A stretch of 64,000 nt of DNA, taken from Pseudomonadota bacterium. GTDB taxonomy: Bacteria > Pseudomonadota > Alphaproteobacteria > Rhizobiales > Tepidamorphaceae. The notes beneath the pieces are model-generated. The model did no database searches. It saw nothing but the letters and a program-made list of their open reading frames with translations, and was not told where the DNA came from. Below, piece after piece: positions 52,195-60,790 of this stretch (the stretch's first letter is position 1; every line of letters starts with the position of its first letter). The DNA lies in the NCBI GenBank assembly GCA_023458595.1, contig JAEWYT010000168.1:5375-69374 (forward strand). Direction: 5' to 3'. A program made the translations under genes and the position numbers.

Positions 52195-52896
52195 ATGGCC
52201 GGCATGTCACTTCGTCGAACCGCGATCGGATCGCTCGCAGGCGTCGCGGCTCTCGCGGGCCCCGCGTCGGCGACGCTCGCGAGCGACCTTCTGAACGCCG
52301 AGATCACGAAAACGGGCGACGATTCGTACGTCGCCAGGGTCGAGACCAACCTCCCCGCCGGCTGGGAGGCCGAAGCCGGCGTGGACTTCGGCGTGTCGAA
52401 GGCGAACGGAACGGGCTCCCGGCCCGGTCTGGAAGTCCCCTGGGTCCAAACCTCCGAGCGGCCGACGGTTGCGTGGAGCGCGGTGAAGGCACCGGTGCCG
52501 GCCTGGCTGCTCGGCGGCGAAGCGACCGTGCGCGCTCAGGTCGATCCGCAGTCCGACACGGCCGGCGTCGTCGGCAGCGTCACGCACAGCCGGGCGCTCG
52601 GGGACCATGTCACGGCGAGCCTGGTCGACAGCCTGGCCGTGACCGACACCGGCGTCGGAACGCCGGAACGCGGCCAGACCTGGGAAGCCAATCGCTCGCT
52701 CCGGCTCGAAATCGCTCCGACGGGGACCGCGCTGATCGCCCGCGGCCAGGTGCTGGGCACCGATCAGAGCGTGCATACGTACCTGAGCGCGGAGCAGCCG
52801 CTCGGCGGCGGGCTCGATCTCACAACCTCGCTGAGCGACGTCGAGACCGGGGAACCGGCGCTGAACGTCGGGGCGAGGCTGAACCGCACCTGGTGA
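52195..52896 (+). CDS. Exported beta-rich protein of unknown function
   Basis: ATG 52195 is behind AAGGAAAGG and gives 233 residues with a signal peptide (to about residue 30, ATLAS). The mature protein has regularly alternating short strands with many Asp/Thr/Ser, such as SYVARVETNLPAGWEAEAGVDFG, ATVRAQVDPQSDTAGVVGSV and TTSLSDVETGEPALNVGARLNRTW. This looks like a small beta-barrel or autotransporter-like domain, but I do not recognise the family. It starts about 160 bp after tRNA-Thr. Confidence 0.6.
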   Translation: MAGMSLRRTAIGSLAGVAALAGPASATLASDLLNAEITKTGDDSYVARVETNLPAGWEAEAGVDFGVSKANGTGSRPGLEVPWVQTSERPTVAWSAVKAPVPAWLLGGEATVRAQVDPQSDTAGVVGSVTHSRALGDHVTASLVDSLAVTDTGVGTPERGQTWEANRSLRLEIAPTGTALIARGQVLGTDQSVHTYLSAEQPLGGGLDLTTSLSDVETGEPALNVGARLNRTW

Positions 52897-53357
52897 GGCG
52901 GCCGGGCCGGGCGCTCTTGAAAGCGCGCCGCTGGTCCTTATCTGACATTGGACCCCCGGACAGACAGGCAGGCTTGCGCGGACGTCACCGCCGCAGCCTC
53001 CGGGACGCGGCCAGCACGGATGAACTGCGGCCGCGTCCGTCCCCGCCCGCTGACGATCGCGGTCGGGATCGCCGGGAGTCGGAGCTGACAGCGTAGCGCG
53101 CCGGCCGTACGGCGCTGCTACCCTGTCGCCGCCTCCGCCCTTCTCACCTCGGACAACGCTTCGACGGAACGACGATCGCCCCTCAGGCCGCGCAGGTCGG
53201 CGATGTTGGTGCCGTGTAACGCCACCGGCATCTCGACACTCGGCGCGCCAACTCCGTGCCGACAGCGAGGAACGGCCGCGCGCACCGCTCTGCCTTATGG
53301 AAACGCGGGGCCCAAGCCATCGCTTCGGACGATAGTCAGGTACGGAAGCGCGGGCGC
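52897..53357. other. 461-bp intergenic stretch without a recognised gene
   Basis: GC-rich sequence with short frames only; none has a Shine-Dalgarno, a conserved-looking composition or a motif I know. No tRNA, repeat or strong hairpin was found. It lies between a plus-strand gene and the end of a minus-strand gene. Confidence 0.5.
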
Positions 53358-54086
53358 CTATAGCGCGTCGAGCTGCATCGCGCGGTTCGCATAGGCGAGC
53401 GGCTCGCCCAGCGCGACGGCGGCGAGGACCTCGAAGCGGGCTCCCGGTTCGCGCTCGACGGCCAGCGCGATGCGGTCGACAACGAGCGCGCGGCCGATCA
53501 TCGGCTCGAAGAAGGCGATCAGGATGTCCTCGAGGCCGTCCGCGCCGATTTCCGTCGCGCGCCCGGTCAGCGTGATGTGGAAGCTCGCCTCGTCGAAGAC
53601 GTACGGATAGCCCCAGCGCTCGAGGTTGGCTTCCTGGCGCTCGCTCAGGCCGGCGGCCCTGCGCCGCGCAATCTCCGCCTCGGTCAGGGGGGCGCGGAAG
53701 TCGTCGAAGGCGCGCACGGCACGGGCCGACAGGTTCTCGACCTGCTCATTGCGGATCGCCGGCATCATCGCGAAGAATCCGCGCAGATTCCTCAGCGACA
53801 GGACTGGAATGCGCACCGGCGTCACCGACCGGGCAAAGGCGCGCAGCGTCTCGACGAGTTCGGCCTCCTCGCGACCCTCGGCAAGACGGAACGGCGCCTT
53901 CAGCGTGGCGTGCAATCCGTAGCGGGCCGGCTCGGCGACGAGGTTCGCCCATGCGCCCGCCTCCAGATCGCGGATGACCGGAGCGGCGAAGGTGGTGCCG
54001 GTCTCGACGTCGTAACCGAGCCAGCGCGCGCCGAACTCGGCGAACTCACCATCGGGGTCGGGAACGAAATAGATCGCGTAGCGCAA
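53358..54086 (-). CDS. DUF1045 2H-phosphoesterase-like protein
   Basis: The 242-residue protein starts MRYAIYFVPDPDGEFAEFGARWLGYD and carries two H-x-T motifs, LHATLKAPF (about residue 58) and FHITLTG (about residue 172), as in 2H phosphoesterases. This is the DUF1045 family, whose members are often found near phosphonate (phn) genes. No phn gene is seen here. It probably hydrolyses a cyclic phosphate or 2'-5' bond. Confidence 0.87.
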   Translation of the reverse strand: MRYAIYFVPDPDGEFAEFGARWLGYDVETGTTFAAPVIRDLEAGAWANLVAEPARYGLHATLKAPFRLAEGREEAELVETLRAFARSVTPVRIPVLSLRNLRGFFAMMPAIRNEQVENLSARAVRAFDDFRAPLTEAEIARRRAAGLSERQEANLERWGYPYVFDEASFHITLTGRATEIGADGLEDILIAFFEPMIGRALVVDRIALAVEREPGARFEVLAAVALGEPLAYANRAMQLDAL

Positions 54087-54248
54087 CGCATTGCCTCCTC
54101 AGGCGATTCACATGGTCTGGCTCGGACGCGAACCGACCGTAACGCCTATCCGCGGACCGTTACAGAGCGATGACAGGCACGCCGGGCCGAAGGATTGCGG
54201 CGCCGGCGGAAAGCTGGCCTAAGATCGGGACGAGAAAGGGCCGTCGCA

Positions 54249-54848
54249 ATGCCTGGACAAGCCGACTTCGACACGCTTCTGCGTCGCGCCTCGGCGGCGA
54301 TCGGCGCGGGCGACTGGGCTGCGGCCGAGACCGCGCTCGCCACCTGTCTCGAGCAGCGGCCGGGCGAGCCGTCCCTCGCCTACAATCTGGCCCTGGTTGA
54401 GAAGAAGCTCGCCAAGACGACCGAGGCAGAGCAGCGGCTCGCCGCCCTGCTCCTTCGCGCACCGGACCACTCCAATGCGCGCTTCGAATATGCCGCAGTC
54501 CTCATGGACCGCGGCGCCGAGACAGCCGCGCTGGCCGAGTTCGAGACCTATCTCGCCGCCGTTCCCGACGATCCGGACGCCTGTCTGAACGCAGCGCGGC
54601 TGTGTCTCCGGCTCGAACGGGCCGCCGACGCCCTCGCCAACGCCGAAGCAGCCGAAAAGCTGCGACCCGGCGATCCCGCGATCGGGCTCGCGCGGGCGGA
54701 GGCGCTGCGAGATCTCGGCCGGGCAGGAGAGGCCCGGGCTCTGTTCGGCGTCCTCTACAGGACCGTACCGGCACTGAGGCTGGCGATCCTGAAGGCGATG
54801 AGCCAAGGCAGGACGGGGCGTCTGCCGCTGAGGACCGCGCGGCTGTAG
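54249..54848 (+). CDS. Tetratricopeptide-repeat protein
   Basis: ATG 54249 (after GAGAAAGGG) gives 199 residues. At least four TPR-like helical pairs are visible, for example FDTLLRRASAAIGAGDWAAA, PSLAYNLALVEKKLAKTTEA, NARFEYAAVLMDRGAETAAL and DACLNAARLCLRLERAADAL. No membrane or signal segment is present, so it is a cytoplasmic scaffold. It precedes the chemoreceptor gene but is separated from it by a 335-bp AT-rich gap. Confidence 0.8.
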   Translation: MPGQADFDTLLRRASAAIGAGDWAAAETALATCLEQRPGEPSLAYNLALVEKKLAKTTEAEQRLAALLLRAPDHSNARFEYAAVLMDRGAETAALAEFETYLAAVPDDPDACLNAARLCLRLERAADALANAEAAEKLRPGDPAIGLARAEALRDLGRAGEARALFGVLYRTVPALRLAILKAMSQGRTGRLPLRTARL

Positions 54849-55183
54849 AGGCCGCGTATCTGAGCCGGCTTGACTTTTATCAATTTATAGTAAGAATTAG
54901 TTAGTATGTCGGTTTAACTTATGTTTTCAACGTATTTGCTTGATATTGTCTCAATTGCAAGCTGAACCAGTTCTTCCAATACGGTGCTTTTCTCGTATCT
55001 GTTTTGCCGGGAGCGCGCACCCATAGCTTCCGGCATTCCCGTGTTACTCTATACCACTCATGTATCGACTCGATATTACTTTGGATGTTAACCAATGTTT
55101 TAATCTCGCCCGCTAGATGAATGTGGAATCAGGAAGATCCAGGCCGACGGGATTGCGCCCCGCGGCTTCATTTGGGGGAAGAC
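54849..55183. promoter_or_regulatory. AT-rich upstream region of chemoreceptor gene 1
   Basis: 335 bp with a strongly AT-rich core (about 54865-55110) in GC-rich surroundings and no credible gene. It holds TTTATCAATTTATAGTAAG and other promoter-like runs, and ends in TTTGGGGGAAGAC, the Shine-Dalgarno of the MCP gene. A comparable AT-rich region stands before the second MCP gene, so both may answer to the same activator, or both may have been acquired together. Confidence 0.5.
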
Positions 55184-57262
55184 ATGAACGCCTTTTCACT
55201 CAGAAACGTCCTTCTCGCGATCACCGGCCTGCTCGGGCTGGCCGTGATCGTGCTCGCCGGCCAGCTCGCCTTCGACATGGCCGAACAACGCTCGGCGGCG
55301 GAGCAGACCGAGCGGATCAACGGGATCGGCGACCTGCTGCTCGGCAGCGCCGGCGACTGGGCGGTCGAGCGCGGCGTCAGCATGACGGCCCTCAGCGCCA
55401 ACGAGCCCGTCGGCTCCGACCGGCGCGCGTCGATCGACAAGCAGCGCCAGTTGGCGGACGCGAACATGCGTACCGCGATGGAGCGGCTCGCCGGCTCCGA
55501 AGCCGATCTAACGGCCACGGAAGATGCGTTCGCGGTGGTCAAGGCGCTGCGACCGGAGGTCGACCGTGCGCTGCAGGTGCCGCTTTCGCAGCGCGATCCG
55601 CAGCTCGCCGACAAGTGGCTCGGGGCGATCACCGGAGCGATAGAGGCGACCCAGGCGCTGCGCCGGTCTCTGGAACTGTCACTCGACACGGCCGAGGCGC
55701 GGATGGCGCAGTATCAGCGCATGAAGGACGCCATCTGGGTGATGAGCGAGTACGCCGGCCGCGAGCGTGCAAGCATCGGCTCGGCGATCGTCAGCGGCCA
55801 GCCGATGACGGCGGAGTTCCTGGAGACGGTGGCGAACCGCCGGGGCCGCGTGGAATACGCTTGGGAAACCGTCCAGGCGATCGCCGACAACGTGCCGATC
55901 TCGCCGGATGTCACCAGCGCCATCGAGTCGGTGCGGCAGCAGTTCTTCGGCACTCTGGGCAAGACCCGGCAGGACATCCTGGCGGCGGGCGCGGCCGGCC
56001 AGCCCTACCCGATCGCCGCCGCCGACTGGATCGGTGCGGCTACGGGCGGCATCAACACGGTCCTGGCGCTCAGCGCGGCGACCGGCGCTCTGATCGAAAC
56101 GGTTGCGACCGAAAAGGCTGCGAACGGCGCCCGTTCGATGATCGTGAGCCTCGTCGTCCTGGGCGTCGCGCTCATCGTCGTGGGCGGAGCTTTCTGGCTG
56201 ATCGTCAGCCGGGTGACACGTCCGCTCGAATCGATGCGCGCCGCCATGGCCTCGCTCGCCGACGGCAACAAGGAAATCGAGGTGCCGGGGCTCGGCCGCC
56301 GCGACGAGATCGGCGCCATGGCGGAAGCCGTGGACGTCTTCCGCCAGAACGCGATCGAGATGGAGCGGTTGCAAGCCGCCCAGGCGGAGCGCGACAGGCT
56401 CGCCCAGGAGGAGAAGCGCAAGGCGATGAACGATCTCGCCGACGCCTTCCTGGCGAGCGTCGGCGGCGTGGTGGAGATCGTCTCCTCGGCGGCGGGCGAG
56501 ATGGAATCGACCGCCCAGTCGATGACGTCGACGGCCGAAGAGACCAACAACCGCGCGATGACGGTTTCGGCGGCGGCGGAGCAGGCCTCGACCAACGTCA
56601 ACACCGTCGCCTCCTCGGCGGAGGAACTGTCGAGCTCGATCTCCGAGATCAGCCGGCAAGTGCAGGAGGCCGCGCGCGTGGCGGCCGCCGCCGTCACCAA
56701 CGCCGAGCAGACGAACGCCATGGTCGAGGGGCTCGCTAACACGGCGCAGAAGATCGGCGACGTCATCGATCTCATCAATACCATCGCCGAGCAGACCAAC
56801 CTCCTCGCCCTCAACGCCACCATCGAGGCGGCGCGGGCGGGCGACGCGGGTAAGGGCTTCGCGGTCGTCGCCCAGGAGGTGAAGACGCTCGCCGGCCAGA
56901 CCGCCAAGGCGACGGAAGAGATCGGTCAGCAAATCTCGAGCATCCAGTCGGCGACGAGCGACGCGGTCACGGCGATCCGCCAGATCGGCGCGACGATCAC
57001 GTCGATCAACGAGATCTCCTCGACGATCGCCTCGGCCGTAGAGGAGCAGGGCGCGGCGACACAGGAGATCGCTCGCAGCGTCCAGCAGGCCTCTGCGGGA
57101 ACCGGCGAGGTCAGCGCCAACATCTCCGGCGTCAGCTCGGCCGCCAGCGAGACGGGCAGCTCGGCGGCGCAGGTGCTCGCCGCGGCCCGCGAGCTGGCCC
57201 AGCAGTCCGAGCGGCTGCGCGGCGAAGTGCACGGCTTCGTCGAGCGCGTCCGCGCCGCCTAG
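55184..57262 (+). CDS. Methyl-accepting chemotaxis protein (1)
   Basis: ATG 55184 follows GGGGGA and gives 692 residues. TM1 is at about 8-29, a helical periplasmic sensor at 30-315 (ERGVSMTAL and RRASIDKQRQLAD recall NIT nitrate/nitrite sensor domains), TM2 at about 318-341, HAMP at 341-395, and a signalling domain from about 430. The hairpin tip EQTNLLALNATIEAARAGD is intact. The C-terminus is VERVRAA, with no CheR-binding pentapeptide. It is paralogous to the receptor at 58631-60712. Ligand is unknown. Confidence 0.93.
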   Translation: MNAFSLRNVLLAITGLLGLAVIVLAGQLAFDMAEQRSAAEQTERINGIGDLLLGSAGDWAVERGVSMTALSANEPVGSDRRASIDKQRQLADANMRTAMERLAGSEADLTATEDAFAVVKALRPEVDRALQVPLSQRDPQLADKWLGAITGAIEATQALRRSLELSLDTAEARMAQYQRMKDAIWVMSEYAGRERASIGSAIVSGQPMTAEFLETVANRRGRVEYAWETVQAIADNVPISPDVTSAIESVRQQFFGTLGKTRQDILAAGAAGQPYPIAAADWIGAATGGINTVLALSAATGALIETVATEKAANGARSMIVSLVVLGVALIVVGGAFWLIVSRVTRPLESMRAAMASLADGNKEIEVPGLGRRDEIGAMAEAVDVFRQNAIEMERLQAAQAERDRLAQEEKRKAMNDLADAFLASVGGVVEIVSSAAGEMESTAQSMTSTAEETNNRAMTVSAAAEQASTNVNTVASSAEELSSSISEISRQVQEAARVAAAAVTNAEQTNAMVEGLANTAQKIGDVIDLINTIAEQTNLLALNATIEAARAGDAGKGFAVVAQEVKTLAGQTAKATEEIGQQISSIQSATSDAVTAIRQIGATITSINEISSTIASAVEEQGAATQEIARSVQQASAGTGEVSANISGVSSAASETGSSAAQVLAAARELAQQSERLRGEVHGFVERVRAA

Positions 57263-57278
57263 CGAAATTGCCGAAGAT

Positions 57279-57309
57279 GGACCGGGCCCTCCGTCAGGGG
57301 GTCCGGTCC
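57279..57309. terminator. Two-tier hairpin between MCP 1 and the DUF6065 unit
   Basis: GGACCGG-g-CCCT-ccgtc-AGGG-ggt-CCGGTCC forms a 7-bp outer stem and a 4-bp inner stem. It starts 17 bp after the MCP stop and overlaps the stop of the small minus-strand frame. It may end transcription from both sides, although there is no T-run. Confidence 0.5.
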
Positions 57310-57425
57310 AGCAGGTAGATCACGCCGTCGAGCATGATCGCGAGCCGCCGGCCGGCGGCGTGATAGCCGAACGAGCCGGTGTCGCAGTCGACGCGCAGCG
57401 TCTCGATCTCCGGCATGTCTTCCAT
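57294..57425 (-). CDS. Possible micro-gene, 43 residues
   Basis: ATG 57425 opens a 43-residue frame beginning MEDMPEIETLRVDCDTGSFG, with GYHAAGRRLAIMLDGVIYLLDRTP at the end. Composition is protein-like (alternating hydrophobic and polar, one Cys), and CAGGA lies upstream. It follows the DUF6065 gene by 44 bp, same strand. I know no family; it could equally be chance. Confidence 0.4.
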   Translation of the reverse strand: MEDMPEIETLRVDCDTGSFGYHAAGRRLAIMLDGVIYLLDRTP

Positions 57426-57469
57426 CGGATATTCCTGCTCTCGCGAAAGGGCTCGTGAATGGGCGGTGC

Positions 57470-58177
57470 TCAGGCCGGTCCGATGCGGAACGACTTTCGA
57501 TAGAGGCCGGGGTCCTCGGAAAGCCCTTCCTCGACGGCGCGGTGGGCGCCGAGCCGGGTCTCGTCCATGACCTCCGTGACGATCTCCATCGCCTCGCGCG
57601 GTACCGGGATCGCCTGGGCGACCGGAGTTCCCTTCGGCAGGACACCCTCGAAATCCGGATCGGTCCATAGTGCCGGGAAATGCACGAAGCCGTCGCAGAA
57701 GCGATCGCAGTCGACCAGGCCGGCGAGCGTGCGGAACGGCAGGTCCTCGCGGTTCAGCGGATGGACGAACAGCACGGACCAGCCCTCCGGCGCCTGAAGC
57801 GCCCAGAAGTTCGTGAACTTGACGACGAACTGCTTCGGATCGACCGGAAGCGGCGCTCCGGTCGCCTGCTCGGGAACGTGCAGGCCGACCGGCGATCGGG
57901 TGTGGCGCAGACCCGGCACCCGCGGCGCTTCCCAGTCCCAGCTGAGTTCGCCGTCCCTCACCACGATGTCCGCGGCCAGCGGCATCAGTACCCCCGCCGA
58001 CAGCGCGTCGATCAGCGGCGGACAGTGCTTGAGCGTGCGCACCTCGACGCCGCCGAGCGTATCGCTGGCGGCTGTCGAGGGCATGCGTTTCAGCCAATCC
58101 GGAATCTTCGTACGAGCGCGAACCGGCTTCGGCAGGATATCCTCGAAGCCCGGCAGGCAGCGAAAGGTCAGGCGCAT
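57470..58177 (-). CDS. DUF6065 family protein
   Basis: The 235-residue protein begins MRLTFRCLPGFEDILPKPVRA and has KIPDWLKRMPST, TLKHCPPLIDALSAGVLMPL, KFTNFWALQAPEGWSVLFVHPLNRED, LVDCDRFCDGFVHFPALW and GTPVAQAIPVPRE. This is the DUF6065 pattern, seen in phage-like and biosynthetic contexts, with cupin-like or hydroxylase-like phrasing but no proven activity. It lies between the two chemoreceptor genes, on the opposite strand. Confidence 0.8.
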   Translation of the reverse strand: MRLTFRCLPGFEDILPKPVRARTKIPDWLKRMPSTAASDTLGGVEVRTLKHCPPLIDALSAGVLMPLAADIVVRDGELSWDWEAPRVPGLRHTRSPVGLHVPEQATGAPLPVDPKQFVVKFTNFWALQAPEGWSVLFVHPLNREDLPFRTLAGLVDCDRFCDGFVHFPALWTDPDFEGVLPKGTPVAQAIPVPREAMEIVTEVMDETRLGAHRAVEEGLSEDPGLYRKSFRIGPA

Positions 58178-58630
58178 TCGTCGACACTACGCCGGGACGC
58201 CGCTGCGGCCAAGCGCCGCGCCCTGCGGTGCGGACGACTACGCCAGTCGTCATGGCCGCGACCAAGCAGTGCGCCAATGTCGAGCGAGCCCGTGCCGCCG
58301 AGCAGATGCACGCAGGATCGTGGCTTGCCGTCGGGCCGATCGCAGATATTTCCCAGCGCCGCAAAGACTACCTTCCACGAGAAGCGGACGAATAACGCGC
58401 GGAAATTGATATTTGCCGAAACGGCTCCGTTTATTCTGCTATTATTCTCTATTTGGAATATATATTGATTAAATCATGCTATTTAATCCAGTTTATTAGC
58501 CGAAGAACAGCTCAGGCTTAGTATTAGTCGGATAATTTACTTTGTATAAACATCCCGGAACGAACCTCGCGCCATGTCTGTGCGTCGAGGGCGATCACAG
58601 ATCGTACGGGCTCTCATTGGGGAGGCGGCC
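58178..58630. promoter_or_regulatory. AT-rich upstream region of chemoreceptor gene 2
   Basis: The 5' 220 bp are GC-rich and featureless; bases about 58420-58560 are strongly AT-rich. GATTAAAT-CATGCT-ATTTAATC at 58467-58488 is a perfect 8-bp inverted repeat with a 6-nt spacer, a good operator or hairpin candidate. GGGGAGG at 58619-58625 is the Shine-Dalgarno that points to the TTG start at 58631. It also separates the divergent DUF6065 gene. Confidence 0.55.
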
Positions 58631-60712
58631 TTGAAACTGCTGTCACTGCGCAACATTTCGCTGGCGATATCGGGCATCCTCGGACTCGGCCTGATCGGGC
58701 TGCTGGGCCAGATTGCCTTCGACATGGCCGGCAGGCGCGCCGCCGCCCAGGAAGCGGTCCACGTCAACACCATCAGCGATCACCTGCTGGGCAGCGCCGG
58801 CGACTGGGCAATCGAGCGAGGCGCCACCGTGACCGCGCTCAACGTGCGAGAGCCGATCGGCAGCACGCGGCGCGCGCTCATCGACAAGCAGCGCGGGCTC
58901 GCCGACTCGCAACTGCGAACGGCACTGGACATGATCGACCAGAGGAGCAAGGAAACGCGCGATGTCGCAAGTGCTTTCGACGCCGTCGTCGGGCTGCGGG
59001 ATGACATCGATCGAAACCTCGGCCTGCCCGGGGAGAGCAGGGATCCGGCCCTCGGCGCGAAATGGTTCTCCGCCGCCACCGAACTGATCGAGTCAACGCA
59101 GAGACTGCGGCGGCGGATCGAGATGACGCTTGAGGCGGCGGACCCACGCCTGCAGCACTTCCAGCGCATGAAGGACGCTATCTGGGTCATGAGCGAGTAT
59201 GCCGGCCGCGAGCGGGCCGCGATCGGCGCCGTGATCGCCGGCGGCAAGCAGATGTCGGTCGAAACCCTCGGCAGCATCGCCGGCCACCGCAGCCGCGTCG
59301 AATATGCCTGGGAATCAATCCGGACGGTTTCCGAGAACATCTCGGTCTCGGCCGACATCGCCGCGGCGCTCGACGCAGTCCACAGGGGTTTCTTCGGCGC
59401 GCTCGGCGATACGCGGCAGGCAGTGCTCGCGTCGGCCATGGCCGGCACGGCTTATCCGGTATCGGACGAAGAATGGATTTCGGCGGCAACTGCCGGAATC
59501 GACACCATCCTCGACCTCAGCACCGCGACCGGTACGCAGATCAGGGGTCTGGCTGCCGAGATCGCGGCGAGCAGCAGCCGCATCATGGTCACCGGCCTGG
59601 TTGCACTGGGCGTCGCAATCGTCGTCGTCGCGGCTGCGGTCTGGTTGACCGTCAACCGCATCGTCCGCCCGCTGGGGTCTCTGCGCGCAGCCATGTCGTC
59701 ACTGGCCGAGGGGTGCCACGATATCGAGATTCCCTGCCTCGGCCGCCCTGACGAGATCGGCGCCATAGCCGACGCGGTGGAGGTGTTCCGCGAGAACGCC
59801 ATCGAGGCGGCCAGAAGCCAGATCGAGAAGGAGTATCGGAACAGGGCGGCCCAGGAGGAACAGCGCAAGGCGCTGCTGAACGAACTCGCCGAGTCGTTCC
59901 TCGGCAGCGTCGGCGGTGTTGTCGAGATCGTTTCGGCCGCGGCGAACGAAATGGAGTCGACCGCCCAGTCGATGGCTTCGTCGGCAGAGGAGTCCAATAG
60001 CCGCACTCTGATCGTTTCAGCGGCCGCCGAGGAGGCATCGGCCAACGTCAACACGGTCGCCTCCTCGGCGGAGGAGTTGTCGAGTTCGATCGTTGAAATC
60101 GGCCGGCAGGTTCAGGAAGCCGCCCGTGTGACGTCCGACGCCGTCATCGCTGCGGGGTCCACCAATACCGTGGTCGAGGGGCTGGCCGAGACGGCGCAGA
60201 GAATCGGAGAGGTCATCGAACTAATAGACACGATCGCGGGCCAGACGAACCTGCTTGCGCTGAATGCGACCATAGAGGCGGCGCGGGCGGGCGATGCGGG
60301 CAAGGGTTTCGCGGTCGTCGCCCAGGAGGTGAAGGATCTCGCGGGACAGACGTCCAAGGCGACGGAAGAGATCGGCCAGCAGATCGGGTCCATACAGGCG
60401 GCGACGGCCGAAGCGGTCGGCGCGATCCAGCGGATCGGACAGACGATCCTATCGATCAACGAGATCTCGGCGACGATCGCGTCCGCGGTCGAGCAGCAGG
60501 GCACCGCCACGCAAGAGATCGCGCGCAGCGTTCAGCAAGCGTCCGCCGGGACCACGGAGGTCAGCTCCAATCTCACGGTCATCGGCGCTGCCGCGAGCGA
60601 GACCGGAACCGCTGCCGCCAACGTCCTCGACTCCGCGCGAAAGCTGGCCAGGCAGTCGGAACGACTGCGAAGCGAGGTCGACAGCTTCGTCGAGCGCGTC
60701 CGAGCAGCGTAG
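58631..60712 (+). CDS. Methyl-accepting chemotaxis protein (2)
   Basis: TTG 58631 is chosen because GGGGAGG stands 5 nt upstream and the product then starts MKLLSLRNISLAISG, aligning with MNAFSLRNVLLAITG of receptor 1; ATG 58574 would add 19 residues. The 693-residue protein has the same plan as receptor 1: two membrane helices, NIT-like sensor helices, HAMP, and a signalling domain with GQTNLLALNATIEAARAGD. The sensors are only moderately similar while the signalling halves are nearly the same, which suggests an old duplication with sensor divergence. No C-terminal pentapeptide is present. Confidence 0.93.
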   Translation: MKLLSLRNISLAISGILGLGLIGLLGQIAFDMAGRRAAAQEAVHVNTISDHLLGSAGDWAIERGATVTALNVREPIGSTRRALIDKQRGLADSQLRTALDMIDQRSKETRDVASAFDAVVGLRDDIDRNLGLPGESRDPALGAKWFSAATELIESTQRLRRRIEMTLEAADPRLQHFQRMKDAIWVMSEYAGRERAAIGAVIAGGKQMSVETLGSIAGHRSRVEYAWESIRTVSENISVSADIAAALDAVHRGFFGALGDTRQAVLASAMAGTAYPVSDEEWISAATAGIDTILDLSTATGTQIRGLAAEIAASSSRIMVTGLVALGVAIVVVAAAVWLTVNRIVRPLGSLRAAMSSLAEGCHDIEIPCLGRPDEIGAIADAVEVFRENAIEAARSQIEKEYRNRAAQEEQRKALLNELAESFLGSVGGVVEIVSAAANEMESTAQSMASSAEESNSRTLIVSAAAEEASANVNTVASSAEELSSSIVEIGRQVQEAARVTSDAVIAAGSTNTVVEGLAETAQRIGEVIELIDTIAGQTNLLALNATIEAARAGDAGKGFAVVAQEVKDLAGQTSKATEEIGQQIGSIQAATAEAVGAIQRIGQTILSINEISATIASAVEQQGTATQEIARSVQQASAGTTEVSSNLTVIGAAASETGTAAANVLDSARKLARQSERLRSEVDSFVERVRAA

Positions 60713-60735
60713 GCCGCTTCGCCAGAGGTCCCGGA

Positions 60736-60755
60736 GCGGGGCATTCGCGCCCCGC
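60736..60755. terminator. Hairpin between MCP 2 and the ABC permease gene
   Basis: GCGGGGC-ATTCGC-GCCCCGC is a perfect 7-bp stem with a 6-nt loop, in the 78-bp gap between converging genes. A terminator role is inferred. Confidence 0.55.
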
Positions 60756-60790
60756 CCATCCGTCTCCGGCAACCCGCGCCGGCATTCCCC

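Noticed and set aside
53203..53394. 63-residue plus-strand frame
   Set aside because: No Shine-Dalgarno, no motif, and it overlaps the 3' end of the well-supported DUF1045 gene.
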